Assembly (NCBI GenBank): GCA_934292805.1
Contig: CAKQXQ010000049.1
Span: 1 to 14,418, forward strand
From: an uncultured Roseburia sp.
GTDB taxonomy: Bacteria; Bacillota; Clostridia; Lachnospirales; Lachnospiraceae
DNA: 14,418 nt
Reading direction: 5' to 3'
A program made the position numbers and the translations under genes. The notes under the pieces are model-generated. The model searched no databases. It was not told the DNA's origin and worked only from the letters and a program-made list of their open reading frames with translations. Shown one piece after another: positions 5,648-13,204 of the stretch. Within the stretch, counting starts at the first letter, position 1, and the number at the start of each line of letters is the position of its first letter.

Positions 5648-8164
5648 GTGCGGAAAGGAACGATAAAAGCAATTGTACTGCCGGTGGTGTTTGTACTGGC
5701 AGTGATCATATTCAGTCTGATGACGAATAAGACAAATGAAGATCTGACAACAGAGATGTCGGATGCAACACTTCCGGTAGTTACTTTATATGATGGGAAT
5801 ACTGCTGTGAACGAATTACATGGGTATATAGAGAAAATGAGTGCTGCTTATATGCGTGATACGATCACACCGATTCCGAAAGACCGCAGGATTAAGACAA
5901 CGATCCAGACCTATAAGACAGCAGTTGACAGAATATCTTATGAGATCAGGAGTCTGGACGGAGAGCGTCTGATCGCAGATGCAACGGTAGACAGCTATGA
6001 GGAAAATAAAGGAATTATTTCACTGGAATTACAGATACAGAATCTTCTGGAAGAGGACGTGGAATATCTGCTTGTGATCCGCCTTGAACGGGGAGGAGAT
6101 ACTGCCTATTATTATACAAGGATCATCGAGTCGCAGGACAGCTATGTTTCAGAGTGCCTGGAGTTTGTAAAGAGCTTTAATGATGCTACATTTGACAGCG
6201 AAGAAGCCAAAACATTAAGCACATATCTGGAACGCAATACTGGCGACAATACAACACTGCAATACGTATCACTGAATAATTCCCAGAGTCAGCTTGAGTT
6301 TGCACAGTTTCACGGAACAAGACTTGGTACACCGGTGCCTTCGATAAAGGAGATCACACCGACATATAATGTGATCGTTCTTGATTATGTCATGTCACGG
6401 GTGAATACAGAGGGACAGACAGAATATTATAATGTAGAAGAGTATTACAGAGTACGTTATACGAGTGCAAGGGTTTACCTTTTGAATTTTGAACGAACAA
6501 TGGAAGAAATTTTCCGCGGTGAGAACAGCAGTTTTTCAGACGACAGGATCCTCCTTGGAATCCGTTCAAAAGACGTGGAGTATCAGTCCAATGAATCCGG
6601 TAATATTGTAGCATTTGTGCAGGAGGGAGAACTCTGGAGCTTTAACAGAGAAGAGAATACGCTTGCAAAAGTATTCAGCTTCCGTGGATATGAAGGAATC
6701 GATGACAGGGAGAATTACGGAGAGCATGATATAAAAGTAGTAAATATTGACGAAGCAGGAAGCGTGGATTTTATTGTTTATGGTTATATGAACCGTGGAA
6801 TCCATGAAGGAAAAGTCGGTATTGCAGTATATCATTATGACAGTCTTGCCAATACGAATGAAGAACGTGTATTTATTCCGTCCACGCAGTCCTACGAGGT
6901 GATGAAGTCAGAACTGGGACAGTTAATGTATCTGACGGAAGGTGGAATATTCTATCTTATGGTAGATGGAGATGTGTATGCGATCGACCTGGAAACATTA
7001 GATGCAAGAGTGATCGTAAAAAATCTTACAGATGAAGCTTTTGCAATTTCGGAATCAAACCGTTATTTTGCATGGGTCGATTCGGTATATGAAAGTGATA
7101 CGATCCATTTGATTGATTTTTCGACAGAGAAAGTGACAGATTTTACAGAGGAAACATCAAGTTATCTAAGACCACTCGGATTTATGAAAGAAGATTTTGT
7201 ATATGGTGTGGCTATGAGACAGGACGTTGTAGTGGATGCGGCAGGAAACACACTTTTTCCGATGCAGCAGGTCAAAATCATGGATACAGCATCTGAACAG
7301 CACGATATTTTGAAAACTTATGAAAAGCCGGGATATTACGTGCAGAGCATTTCAATCAGTGATTATACGATTTATCTAAACCGCATACAGAATAATGGAA
7401 CGGCATATGTTGATGCAGATCAGGACATGATCATGAACCGTGAAGGCGACAGCATGAAGGTGACAGAGATAAAGACAGTAAATTGCGACGAGAAGCAGAC
7501 ACAGGTGGAGATTGCCCTGAAAGAGAATGTAAAGAAGAAAGCACCAAAAATCCTGACACCGAAAGAGATCATCCTTGAGGACACCAGAGAGGTTTCTTTG
7601 AACCAGGAGAAAAATACAGAACGTTATTATGTTTATGTGAAGGGAAATGTCACTTTTACTTCTGACAGCATTTCGGATGCTATCATTGCGGCAAATGAAC
7701 AGATGGGAGTTGTTGTAGGTGATGACAGCCAGTATGTATGGAAACGGTCCAGAAAAGCTTCACAGGGAGCTCTTAGTGTAAGCACAGGGGAAGAAGATGC
7801 TGCATCAGGCAGTATTGCACAGTGTGTAAATGCAATGCTTTTAAGAGAAGGATACAGCACCAATGTCAGTGCATTAATGACACAGGGACAGACTCCAAAA
7901 CAGATATTGATCGATACGCTAAAAGATGCTTCGGTATTGGATCTGACAGGTTGTACGATAGATGAGATTCTCTATTATGTAAGCAATGGTTCACCGGTGT
8001 TTGCAATGACTGGAAGCAATGATGCGGTTCTGATCGTAGGATATGATGCAAGTAGTATTCTTGTTTATGATCCGGTTTCCGGAACAACAGCAAGACAGCT
8101 GATAACAGAAGCGGATGACCTGTTTGCAAAAGCTGGTAATGTATACTTTACATATATGAAATAA
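5648..8164 (+). CDS. Membrane-anchored propeller-like protein with degenerate C39-peptidase-like C-terminus
   Basis: An 838-aa protein, probably extracellular, held by one N-terminal membrane segment (about residues 8-25) after a short basic start. The GTG at 5648 is chosen because GGAGG (5637-5641) lies 6 bases before it; the earlier TTG at 5555 has no such site. Residues ~30-300 look beta-rich. Residues ~312-580 hold repeated strand patterns of beta-propeller type (for example IVAFVQEGELWSFNREEN, YLMVDGDVYAIDLET, YFAWVDS...IHLIDFSTEKV). The last ~150 residues resemble peptidase C39/papain-like domains: Cys726 in IAQCVNAMLLREGY, and GSNDAVLIVGYD followed by LVYDP with Asp808. At the usual catalytic His position (16 residues before that Asp) there is Asp792, and the Gln expected six residues before Cys is absent. 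It is probably inactive as a protease and may be a binding or structural domain. It is monocistronic as far as I can see. Confidence 0.8.
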   Translation: MRKGTIKAIVLPVVFVLAVIIFSLMTNKTNEDLTTEMSDATLPVVTLYDGNTAVNELHGYIEKMSAAYMRDTITPIPKDRRIKTTIQTYKTAVDRISYEIRSLDGERLIADATVDSYEENKGIISLELQIQNLLEEDVEYLLVIRLERGGDTAYYYTRIIESQDSYVSECLEFVKSFNDATFDSEEAKTLSTYLERNTGDNTTLQYVSLNNSQSQLEFAQFHGTRLGTPVPSIKEITPTYNVIVLDYVMSRVNTEGQTEYYNVEEYYRVRYTSARVYLLNFERTMEEIFRGENSSFSDDRILLGIRSKDVEYQSNESGNIVAFVQEGELWSFNREENTLAKVFSFRGYEGIDDRENYGEHDIKVVNIDEAGSVDFIVYGYMNRGIHEGKVGIAVYHYDSLANTNEERVFIPSTQSYEVMKSELGQLMYLTEGGIFYLMVDGDVYAIDLETLDARVIVKNLTDEAFAISESNRYFAWVDSVYESDTIHLIDFSTEKVTDFTEETSSYLRPLGFMKEDFVYGVAMRQDVVVDAAGNTLFPMQQVKIMDTASEQHDILKTYEKPGYYVQSISISDYTIYLNRIQNNGTAYVDADQDMIMNREGDSMKVTEIKTVNCDEKQTQVEIALKENVKKKAPKILTPKEIILEDTREVSLNQEKNTERYYVYVKGNVTFTSDSISDAIIAANEQMGVVVGDDSQYVWKRSRKASQGALSVSTGEEDAASGSIAQCVNAMLLREGYSTNVSALMTQGQTPKQILIDTLKDASVLDLTGCTIDEILYYVSNGSPVFAMTGSNDAVLIVGYDASSILVYDPVSGTTARQLITEADDLFAKAGNVYFTYMK

Positions 8165-8276
8165 AGGGTTACACAAGCACTTGAAATAACCAGACTAAAT
8201 AGGTAGAAAAGTGCATAAAAAAATGTTGGCTTCCTATATTCCTTAGTGGAAGTTTAACAGATTTTCTGAGAGCATA

Positions 8277-8305
8277 TTGCAAATTATCTACAAATGGTAT
8301 ATATT
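8277..8305 (+). promoter_or_regulatory. Candidate promoter of the HPr-like/DUF6465 operon
   Basis: TTGCAA (8277-8282), exactly 17 bases, TATATT (8300-8305). It lies in the 212-base gap after the 838-aa gene, which holds no convincing terminator. The leader would be about 65 bases. Confidence 0.55.
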
Positions 8306-8376
8306 TTGATGGTATGAAAAAAAGTGGTTATGCCTGCTATGGGAAAGCGGGTAGATATGAAAGAGGAAGTGAATCA

Positions 8377-8631
8377 ATGAGCAGAAAAGAAATAGTTGTT
8401 TCCAATGTTTCAGAAGAACATAGTAACCCGATTGCTGAATTAGTTCAGGTGGCTTGCCGCTTTGACAGTGAGATCATTTTAGAAAGTGATAATCGCAGAA
8501 TTAATGCAAAGAGCATCATGGGTATTATGGCATTTAATCCGTCCAAGGGAATGACAGTCAACATTGAAGTAAACGGCAGCGACGAACAGGAAGCATTAAT
8601 GGCAATGGAAAAATTTTTGGTTTGTGAATAG
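8377..8631 (+). CDS. HPr-like phosphocarrier paralogue with Arg17 replaced by Asn
   Basis: An 84-aa cytoplasmic protein of HPr fold. HPr carries phosphate from PEP (via enzyme I) on His15 to sugar permeases and, phosphorylated on Ser46, acts with CcpA in Gram-positive carbon control. Counting from the ATG at 8377, His15 (HSNP), Pro18 and Ser46 (NAKSIMG, residues 43-49) fall at the canonical numbers, and the end VNGSDEQEALMAMEKFL matches the last HPr strand and helix. The nearly invariant Arg17 is Asn, and Leu14 is Glu. The start at 8377 is supported by GAGGA at 8363-8367, rather than the longer frame from 8314. It is probably a regulatory or specialised paralogue, comparable in logic to Crh, not the main HPr. 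It is co-transcribed with the DUF6465 gene (26-base gap). Confidence 0.85.
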   Translation: MSRKEIVVSNVSEEHSNPIAELVQVACRFDSEIILESDNRRINAKSIMGIMAFNPSKGMTVNIEVNGSDEQEALMAMEKFLVCE

Positions 8632-8657
8632 TTTTTTGATTCGAGGAGGAAAACATC

Positions 8658-9137
8658 ATGGCAAGAAAAGCAAAGACAGCTAAGCCAGTCGCAAAAACAG
8701 TAACACCAGTAAAAACAGAAGTACCTGTAGAAACATCGCCGGTAAAAGAGACGATAGAGAAAGCAGCAGAAGTAAAAGAGACACCAGTAAAGATGGAAAC
8801 TGTAAAAGAGGTAGTAGCTGAGAAAGCAGAAGTTGTAAAAGAGGCAGTAAAAGAAGCAACTGCAAAAGTTGAGACAGCTGCAAAGACAGCAAAAAAACCG
8901 GCTGCAAAGAAAGCAGCACCAGCTAAGAAGGAAGAAGTAAAAGCTGAAGTATATGTACAGTTTCAGGGACAGGAAGCAGTTGTTGCAGATGTGATCGAGA
9001 AAGCAAAGAAACAGTTTGTTGAAGAAGGACACAGAGCATCTACAATTAAGAGCATCCAGGTATATTTGAAACCGGAAGAGTATGCAGTATACTATGTGAT
9101 CAACCAGAAACATGCTGGAAGAGTTGATTTGTTCTAA
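8658..9137 (+). CDS. DUF6465 family protein with Lys/Ala/Glu/Val-rich N-terminal tail
   Basis: A 159-aa protein of unknown function. Residues 1-96 are low complexity, built from short Lys, Ala, Val, Glu and Thr runs with repeated VKE/VKET and AKKPAAKKAAPAKK-like blocks, resembling histone H1-like tails. Residues 98-159 form a compact domain starting VYVQFQGQEAVVADVIEKAK and ending YYVINQKHAGRVDLF, which I recognise as DUF6465, known from Lachnospiraceae. The ATG has GAGGAGG at 8643-8649. There is no signal peptide, so it is probably cytoplasmic. It is the second gene of the HPr-like operon and is closed by the terminator at 9157-9196. The tail could bind nucleic acid, or could be a flexible linker; both are inference. 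Confidence 0.85.
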   Translation: MARKAKTAKPVAKTVTPVKTEVPVETSPVKETIEKAAEVKETPVKMETVKEVVAEKAEVVKEAVKEATAKVETAAKTAKKPAAKKAAPAKKEEVKAEVYVQFQGQEAVVADVIEKAKKQFVEEGHRASTIKSIQVYLKPEEYAVYYVINQKHAGRVDLF

Positions 9138-9156
9138 TCGGCTTTCGTTAAATAAT

Positions 9157-9198
9157 AAAAACGGTATTACAGTCAGATGGCTGTGATACCGTTTTTTT
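9157..9198 (+). terminator. Intrinsic terminator of the HPr-like/DUF6465 operon
   Basis: A 16-bp stem with one G-U pair (9157-9172 with 9181-9196), 8-base loop, and a seven-T run (9192-9198). It may also work on -, since the left side is A-rich. Confidence 0.92.
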
Positions 9199-9231
9199 AA
9201 TGCAATAAGAACTTCGTTTTCATTACATCAA

Positions 9232-9264
9232 AAATGCTGCCGATCACAATATTCGGCAGCATTT
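9232..9264 (-). terminator. Intrinsic terminator of the first MATE gene
   Basis: A 12-bp perfect stem (9232-9243 with 9253-9264) with a 9-base loop, 20 bases beyond the stop on -. T's follow on that strand. Confidence 0.85.
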
Positions 9265-9284
9265 GCTTTATTTTGTTAAACAGT

Positions 9285-10676
9285 CTACAGATTACCTTCC
9301 GGGATCTTGCTGATAATAGAACGATAGATTTTTGTAAAGAAGAATAAGGTAACTGCAAGCGAGATTACTTCAGCGATCGGGAATGACCACCATACTGCAT
9401 GAAGTCCACCGATCTTTGCAAGAATATATGCAGCCGGAATTAATGCAACAAGCTGTCTCATGATGGATACGATCATGCTGAACACGGCCTTTCCGAGTGC
9501 CTGGAAAACAGTACCGATAATAATGCAGAACCATGCGATCAGGTAATGGATTCCGATGATGCGGAGTGCCGGAACACCGATGATCAGCATATCTTCAGAT
9601 GCATTGAACATTCCAAGCAATACCTGAGGAATTCCCTCGAAGGAGAGGAAACCGATAAAAGTAAGGCAGAATGATACAAGAAGGCTTAATTTAATTGTCT
9701 TGATCATACGCTTACGCTGCTTCGCTCCATAGTTGTATGCGATGATCGGTGTGATACCATTGTTCAGACCAAATACAGGCATAAAGAAGAAACTCTGCAG
9801 TTTGAAATAAACTCCGAATACTGCGGTTGCAGTTGAAGAGAATGTGATCAGGATACGGTTCATACTGTAAGTCATAATAGAACCGATAGACTGCATAATT
9901 ATGGATGGAATACCGATTGCATAAATATGACCGATGATCTGCAGGTCTGGTGTAAAGCCTTTCAGATTCAGTGAAATTTCATGGTTAAATTTATGGTTAC
10001 ATACACAGGCAATAATACCGGCTACGCACTGTCCGATAACTGTTGCAAGAGCAGCACCGGTTACTCCCATCTTTGGTGCACCGAGAAGACCAAAAATCAA
10101 AATCGGATCTAAAATAATATTAGTAAGGGCACCACATAACTGGGAAGTCATACTGAAAATAGTCCTTCCGGTTGAAGTAAGCAGTCTCTCAAAATAAATC
10201 TGTGCAAACAGTCCGACAGAAAACATCATGACAGTGCTTAAATAATCGATTCCAAGTTCCATAATTTCAACATCAGCATTTCCTATCTGACTTGCATAGA
10301 ACGGTTTTACAACAGTAAGACCAAGAATCAGAAATACGAGATAGCTGAGAGCATACAAAAACATACCGTTATCTGCGATCTTGTTTGCTTTTTTAAAATC
10401 ACGCTCACCAAGAGATTTGGAGATTAAAGCATTCATGCCGACACCGGTACCTGTTCCTACAGCAATCAGTAAAGTCTGAAGCGGGAATGCTAAAGATACA
10501 GCAGTAAGTGCATTTTCAGATAATTTTGCTACGAAAATACTGTCAACAATATTATAGAGTGCCTGTACCAGCATGGATATCATCATAGGTAAAGACATAT
10601 TAAACAGTAATTTGCCAACTGGCATCGTACCCATCTTGTTTTCCGTAACTGGGGCAGAAGATTGGTTTTGACTCAT
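9285..10676 (-). CDS. MATE family efflux transporter (first copy)
   Basis: A 463-aa inner-membrane protein with about 12 hydrophobic helices in two similar halves, typical of multidrug and toxic compound extrusion exporters driven by Na+ or H+. Helix 1 is recognisable as LLFNMSLPMMISMLVQALYN followed by IVDSIFVAKLSENALTAVSL, the MATE signature around the first loop. The second half opens near IGIPSIIMQSIGSIMTYSMN. Length is normal. The ATG has AGGAGG at about 7 bases on the - strand. A 6-bp hairpin (10693-10698 with 10704-10709) sits in its leader just before the ribosome binding site. It is transcribed divergently from rsmJ. Family is certain; substrate is unknown, and clostridial members are often assigned to drug, dye or metabolite export without proof. 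Confidence 0.93.
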   Translation of the reverse strand: MSQNQSSAPVTENKMGTMPVGKLLFNMSLPMMISMLVQALYNIVDSIFVAKLSENALTAVSLAFPLQTLLIAVGTGTGVGMNALISKSLGERDFKKANKIADNGMFLYALSYLVFLILGLTVVKPFYASQIGNADVEIMELGIDYLSTVMMFSVGLFAQIYFERLLTSTGRTIFSMTSQLCGALTNIILDPILIFGLLGAPKMGVTGAALATVIGQCVAGIIACVCNHKFNHEISLNLKGFTPDLQIIGHIYAIGIPSIIMQSIGSIMTYSMNRILITFSSTATAVFGVYFKLQSFFFMPVFGLNNGITPIIAYNYGAKQRKRMIKTIKLSLLVSFCLTFIGFLSFEGIPQVLLGMFNASEDMLIIGVPALRIIGIHYLIAWFCIIIGTVFQALGKAVFSMIVSIMRQLVALIPAAYILAKIGGLHAVWWSFPIAEVISLAVTLFFFTKIYRSIISKIPEGNL

Positions 10677-10692
10677 AATTCCTCCTATATAC

Positions 10693-10709
10693 CACCTGTT
10701 TCCCAGGTG
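10693..10709 (-). promoter_or_regulatory. Leader hairpin before the first MATE gene
   Basis: CACCTG and CAGGTG arms (6 bp) with a 5-base loop lie immediately upstream of the AGGAGG site. This could influence translation. The rest of the 286-base divergent gap (10677-10962) shows an rsmJ promoter on + but no convincing - strand promoter that I can define. Confidence 0.35.
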
Positions 10710-10880
10710 TCTTTCTTTTAGTTATAATTTGTATCCGGTAATTGCTGCGAATTATGGTAGAAACGCAGTAAATTACATATTTTGTCACAGCTCACTATCA
10801 TAACATAGAATGACTGGAAAAAACAATATATTAGCAGTGACTAACATGCGAAAATATATAGTTTTTATAGAAGAAATGAG

Positions 10881-10909
10881 TTCCTGAAAAAGTAAATCTG
10901 TGGTACAAT
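10881..10909 (+). promoter_or_regulatory. Extended -10 promoter of the rsmJ operon
   Basis: TACAAT (10904-10909) with an upstream TGG (10901-10903), the extended -10 arrangement. The -35 (TTCCTG, 10881-10886) is weak but correctly spaced at 17 bases. Confidence 0.6.
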
Positions 10910-10962
10910 GCTAAGACGAGCGTTTATCGGAAAGATAAGTGGGAGAAGATTTGGAGGAGTTC

Positions 10963-11694
10963 ATGGAGAAGAAAGTCGTCGTCTGCCTGAAAAAAGGCGG
11001 GCAGAGAGATCTGGCAGAATCTTTTGCCGGGAAAAACGGGTTAATAATAAAAGAACAACCGGGAGAAGAACTGACTGTTCTTTTTGATGAGAAAGGAATT
11101 TCATTGACAGGATATGGGCTGAGTTATCAGGGGGATTTTGAAAGTATGCTGCATCGTGTGACGAACGGAAGACTTTCCCATGAAATGCTGGTTCGTGCTG
11201 CCAAGACGGCACAGACAGAGCCAAAGGGCATCGATGCAACAGCAGGAATGGGGGAAGATGCTTTTTTGCTTGCAGCATATGGATATGAAATGACATTGTA
11301 TGAACAGAATCCGGTAGTAGCAGTATTGCTCAAAGATGCTTTAAGGCGTGCGAAGAAGCATCCGGATTTAAAAGAGATTGCAGAAAGGATGCATCTGGTA
11401 GAAGGAGACAGTGTGCGGGAACTTGCTGCTCATACAGAAACCACAGATCTGATCTATCTGGATCCAATGTTCCCGGGGCGTCAGAAGTCAGGCCTTATTA
11501 ATAAGAAGCTGCAGCTTATCCAGAAGTTAGAGCCGCCATGCTCAGCCGAAAAAGAACTTTTTGAAGCTGCACTTAGTGTAAAACCAACAAAAATTATTGT
11601 AAAGCGTCCGCTGAAAAGCCCTTTTCTTGCGGAGAAAAGACCGACTTATGAATTGAAGGGGAAAGCGATCAGGTACGACTGCTATTCTCTGTGA
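10963..11694 (+). CDS. rsmJ: 16S rRNA (guanine-1516-N2)-methyltransferase-like, RsmJ family
   Basis: A cytoplasmic SAM-dependent methyltransferase of 243 aa. In E. coli the family makes m2G1516 in 16S rRNA. The Rossmann motif is DATAGMGEDAF at residues 91-101, followed by the family stretch LYEQNPVVAVLLKDALRRA, the catalytic-loop motif YLDPMFP at 165-171 with QKSGLINKK behind it, and VKRP at 213-216. These match RsmJ closely and distinguish it from generic methyltransferases. The N-terminal part is more divergent. I chose the ATG at 10963 because GGAGG lies 5 bases upstream; a GTG at 10939 would add eight residues. The MATE gene follows 32 bases after the stop. Activity on the equivalent guanine is inferred, not shown. 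Confidence 0.87.
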   Translation: MEKKVVVCLKKGGQRDLAESFAGKNGLIIKEQPGEELTVLFDEKGISLTGYGLSYQGDFESMLHRVTNGRLSHEMLVRAAKTAQTEPKGIDATAGMGEDAFLLAAYGYEMTLYEQNPVVAVLLKDALRRAKKHPDLKEIAERMHLVEGDSVRELAAHTETTDLIYLDPMFPGRQKSGLINKKLQLIQKLEPPCSAEKELFEAALSVKPTKIIVKRPLKSPFLAEKRPTYELKGKAIRYDCYSL

Positions 11695-11726
11695 GTAAGA
11701 AAATTACATAGATCGAGGATGAAATC

Positions 11727-13094
11727 ATGTCTGAAAATGCTAAAGTTGAAAATACAATGAAAAAAAAGCATACGATTGAAATGACTAGCGGTTCACTTTG
11801 GAAAAATATTTTTCTGTTCAGTGTGCCGCTTATGTTTGCACAGATTCTGGAAGTGATGTTCAACCTGAGTGATGTGGCAGTTGTCGGAAGATTTGCAGAT
11901 TATAAAGCACTTGGATCTGTAGGATCAACGACATTGCTTGTTACACTGTTTACAGGCTTCCTGATCGGAATGGGAAGCGGAGTAAATGTGCAGACAGCAC
12001 TTGCACTTGGGGCAAAGGATAAGAAAAAAGTAGAAAGTACCATACATACATCAGTGGTGTTATGTGCAATTATCGGTTTTGTTATAGGCATGGTCTGCTT
12101 CCTGTTTGCTGAGCCAATGCTTTCCATGATGAACACGAAACCGGAGCTTATTGATGCAGCAGTCCGGTATCTGAAAATCTATTCACTCGGAATGCCTGCA
12201 ATGGCAATCTACAATTATGGAAACGGAGTGCTTAGTGCAAGCGGTGACACAAAGCGTCCGCTTGTTTACCTGACAATTGCAGGTATCTTAAACGTAATTC
12301 TGAATCTCTTTTTTGTTATTGCATGTCATCTGGCGGCGTCCGGAGTAGCAATGGCAAGTGCTATCGCACAATACGTTTCGGCTATTTTAATTATCAGGAA
12401 TCTGCTGCACAGAGAGGATGACAGCCGGTTGCACATTTCCAAAATCCGGGTGGACAAAGTGACAGCAAGGGCTGTTTTGGTGCTTGGAATTCCGGCAGGA
12501 ATTCAGAATGCTATTTTTGCTCTTGCCAATCTGTTCGTACAAACTGGTGTGAACTCCTTTGATGCAGTGATGGTTTCCGGGAATTCGGCAGCTGCGAATG
12601 CAGATGCTCTGATCTATAATGTGATGGCCGCGTTCTATACCGGCTGTTCCAGCTTTATCGGACAGAACAGAGGTGCCGGTAATAAAAAACGGATGCTGCA
12701 GACATATTTTATCAGTTTATTTTATTCCTTTATGATCGCTGCCATTCTGGGAAGCCTTTTGTTCTTCTTCGGAAGGCAGTTCCTTGGGATCTTTGCAACA
12801 GAGCCAGCAGTAATAGATGCCGGAATGCAGAGAATCCGTATCATGGGATTTTCTTACGCAGTGTCTGCATTTATGGATTGCGCGATCGCAGCATCCAGAG
12901 GAATCGGTAAGAGTATTGCACCGACAGTGATCGTGATCTTAGGCTCCTGCGTGTTCCGTGTGATCTGGATCTATACGATATTTGCATACTTCCATACGAT
13001 CGCATCCTTATACCTTTTATACGTATTTTCCTGGTCCATCACAGCGGTGGCAGAAAACATATACTTTAAAATCAGTTTTTCGAAAATCAAATAG
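11727..13094 (+). CDS. MATE family efflux transporter (second copy)
   Basis: A 455-aa polytopic membrane exporter of the MATE family with about 12 helices. The N-terminal region reads LWKNIFLFSVPLMFAQILEV then MFNLSDVAVVGRFADYKALG, the expected first-helix region. Other typical pieces are GMGSGVNVQTALALGAKD and GNGVLSASGDTKRPLVYL, the latter marking the loop near helix 5. It differs clearly from the first MATE gene in this window, so the two are not a recent duplication. GAGGATG precedes the ATG. It is probably translated from the rsmJ transcript. No clear terminator follows; the 110-base convergent gap to 13205 holds only a weak 5-bp stem at 13159-13172. Substrate unknown. Confidence 0.93.
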   Translation: MSENAKVENTMKKKHTIEMTSGSLWKNIFLFSVPLMFAQILEVMFNLSDVAVVGRFADYKALGSVGSTTLLVTLFTGFLIGMGSGVNVQTALALGAKDKKKVESTIHTSVVLCAIIGFVIGMVCFLFAEPMLSMMNTKPELIDAAVRYLKIYSLGMPAMAIYNYGNGVLSASGDTKRPLVYLTIAGILNVILNLFFVIACHLAASGVAMASAIAQYVSAILIIRNLLHREDDSRLHISKIRVDKVTARAVLVLGIPAGIQNAIFALANLFVQTGVNSFDAVMVSGNSAAANADALIYNVMAAFYTGCSSFIGQNRGAGNKKRMLQTYFISLFYSFMIAAILGSLLFFFGRQFLGIFATEPAVIDAGMQRIRIMGFSYAVSAFMDCAIAASRGIGKSIAPTVIVILGSCVFRVIWIYTIFAYFHTIASLYLLYVFSWSITAVAENIYFKISFSKIK

Positions 13095-13204
13095 ATCAGA
13101 TTACGGATAAACACATGTCCCGGAGCGTACTGGTGGGTAGTAGATGCCTGTCTGCAAAAATTCACGAGAATTGTGAGGATTTATCTTCTGTCTGGATGGC
13201 GGTA

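Noticed and set aside
8177..8217. GCACTT/AAGTGC inverted pair after the 838-aa gene
   Set aside because: Six pairs with a loop of nearly 30 bases and A's rather than T's on the + strand; not a credible terminator.
8445..9113. 222-aa Cys/Phe-rich open frame on -
   Set aside because: It lies antisense to the HPr-like and DUF6465 genes. Its odd composition comes from the repetitive Lys/Ala/Glu codons of the other strand, and it has no ribosome binding site.
13159..13172. AATTC/GAATT hairpin in the convergent gap after the second MATE gene
   Set aside because: Only five AT-rich pairs; too weak to call a terminator although a few T's follow on the - strand.
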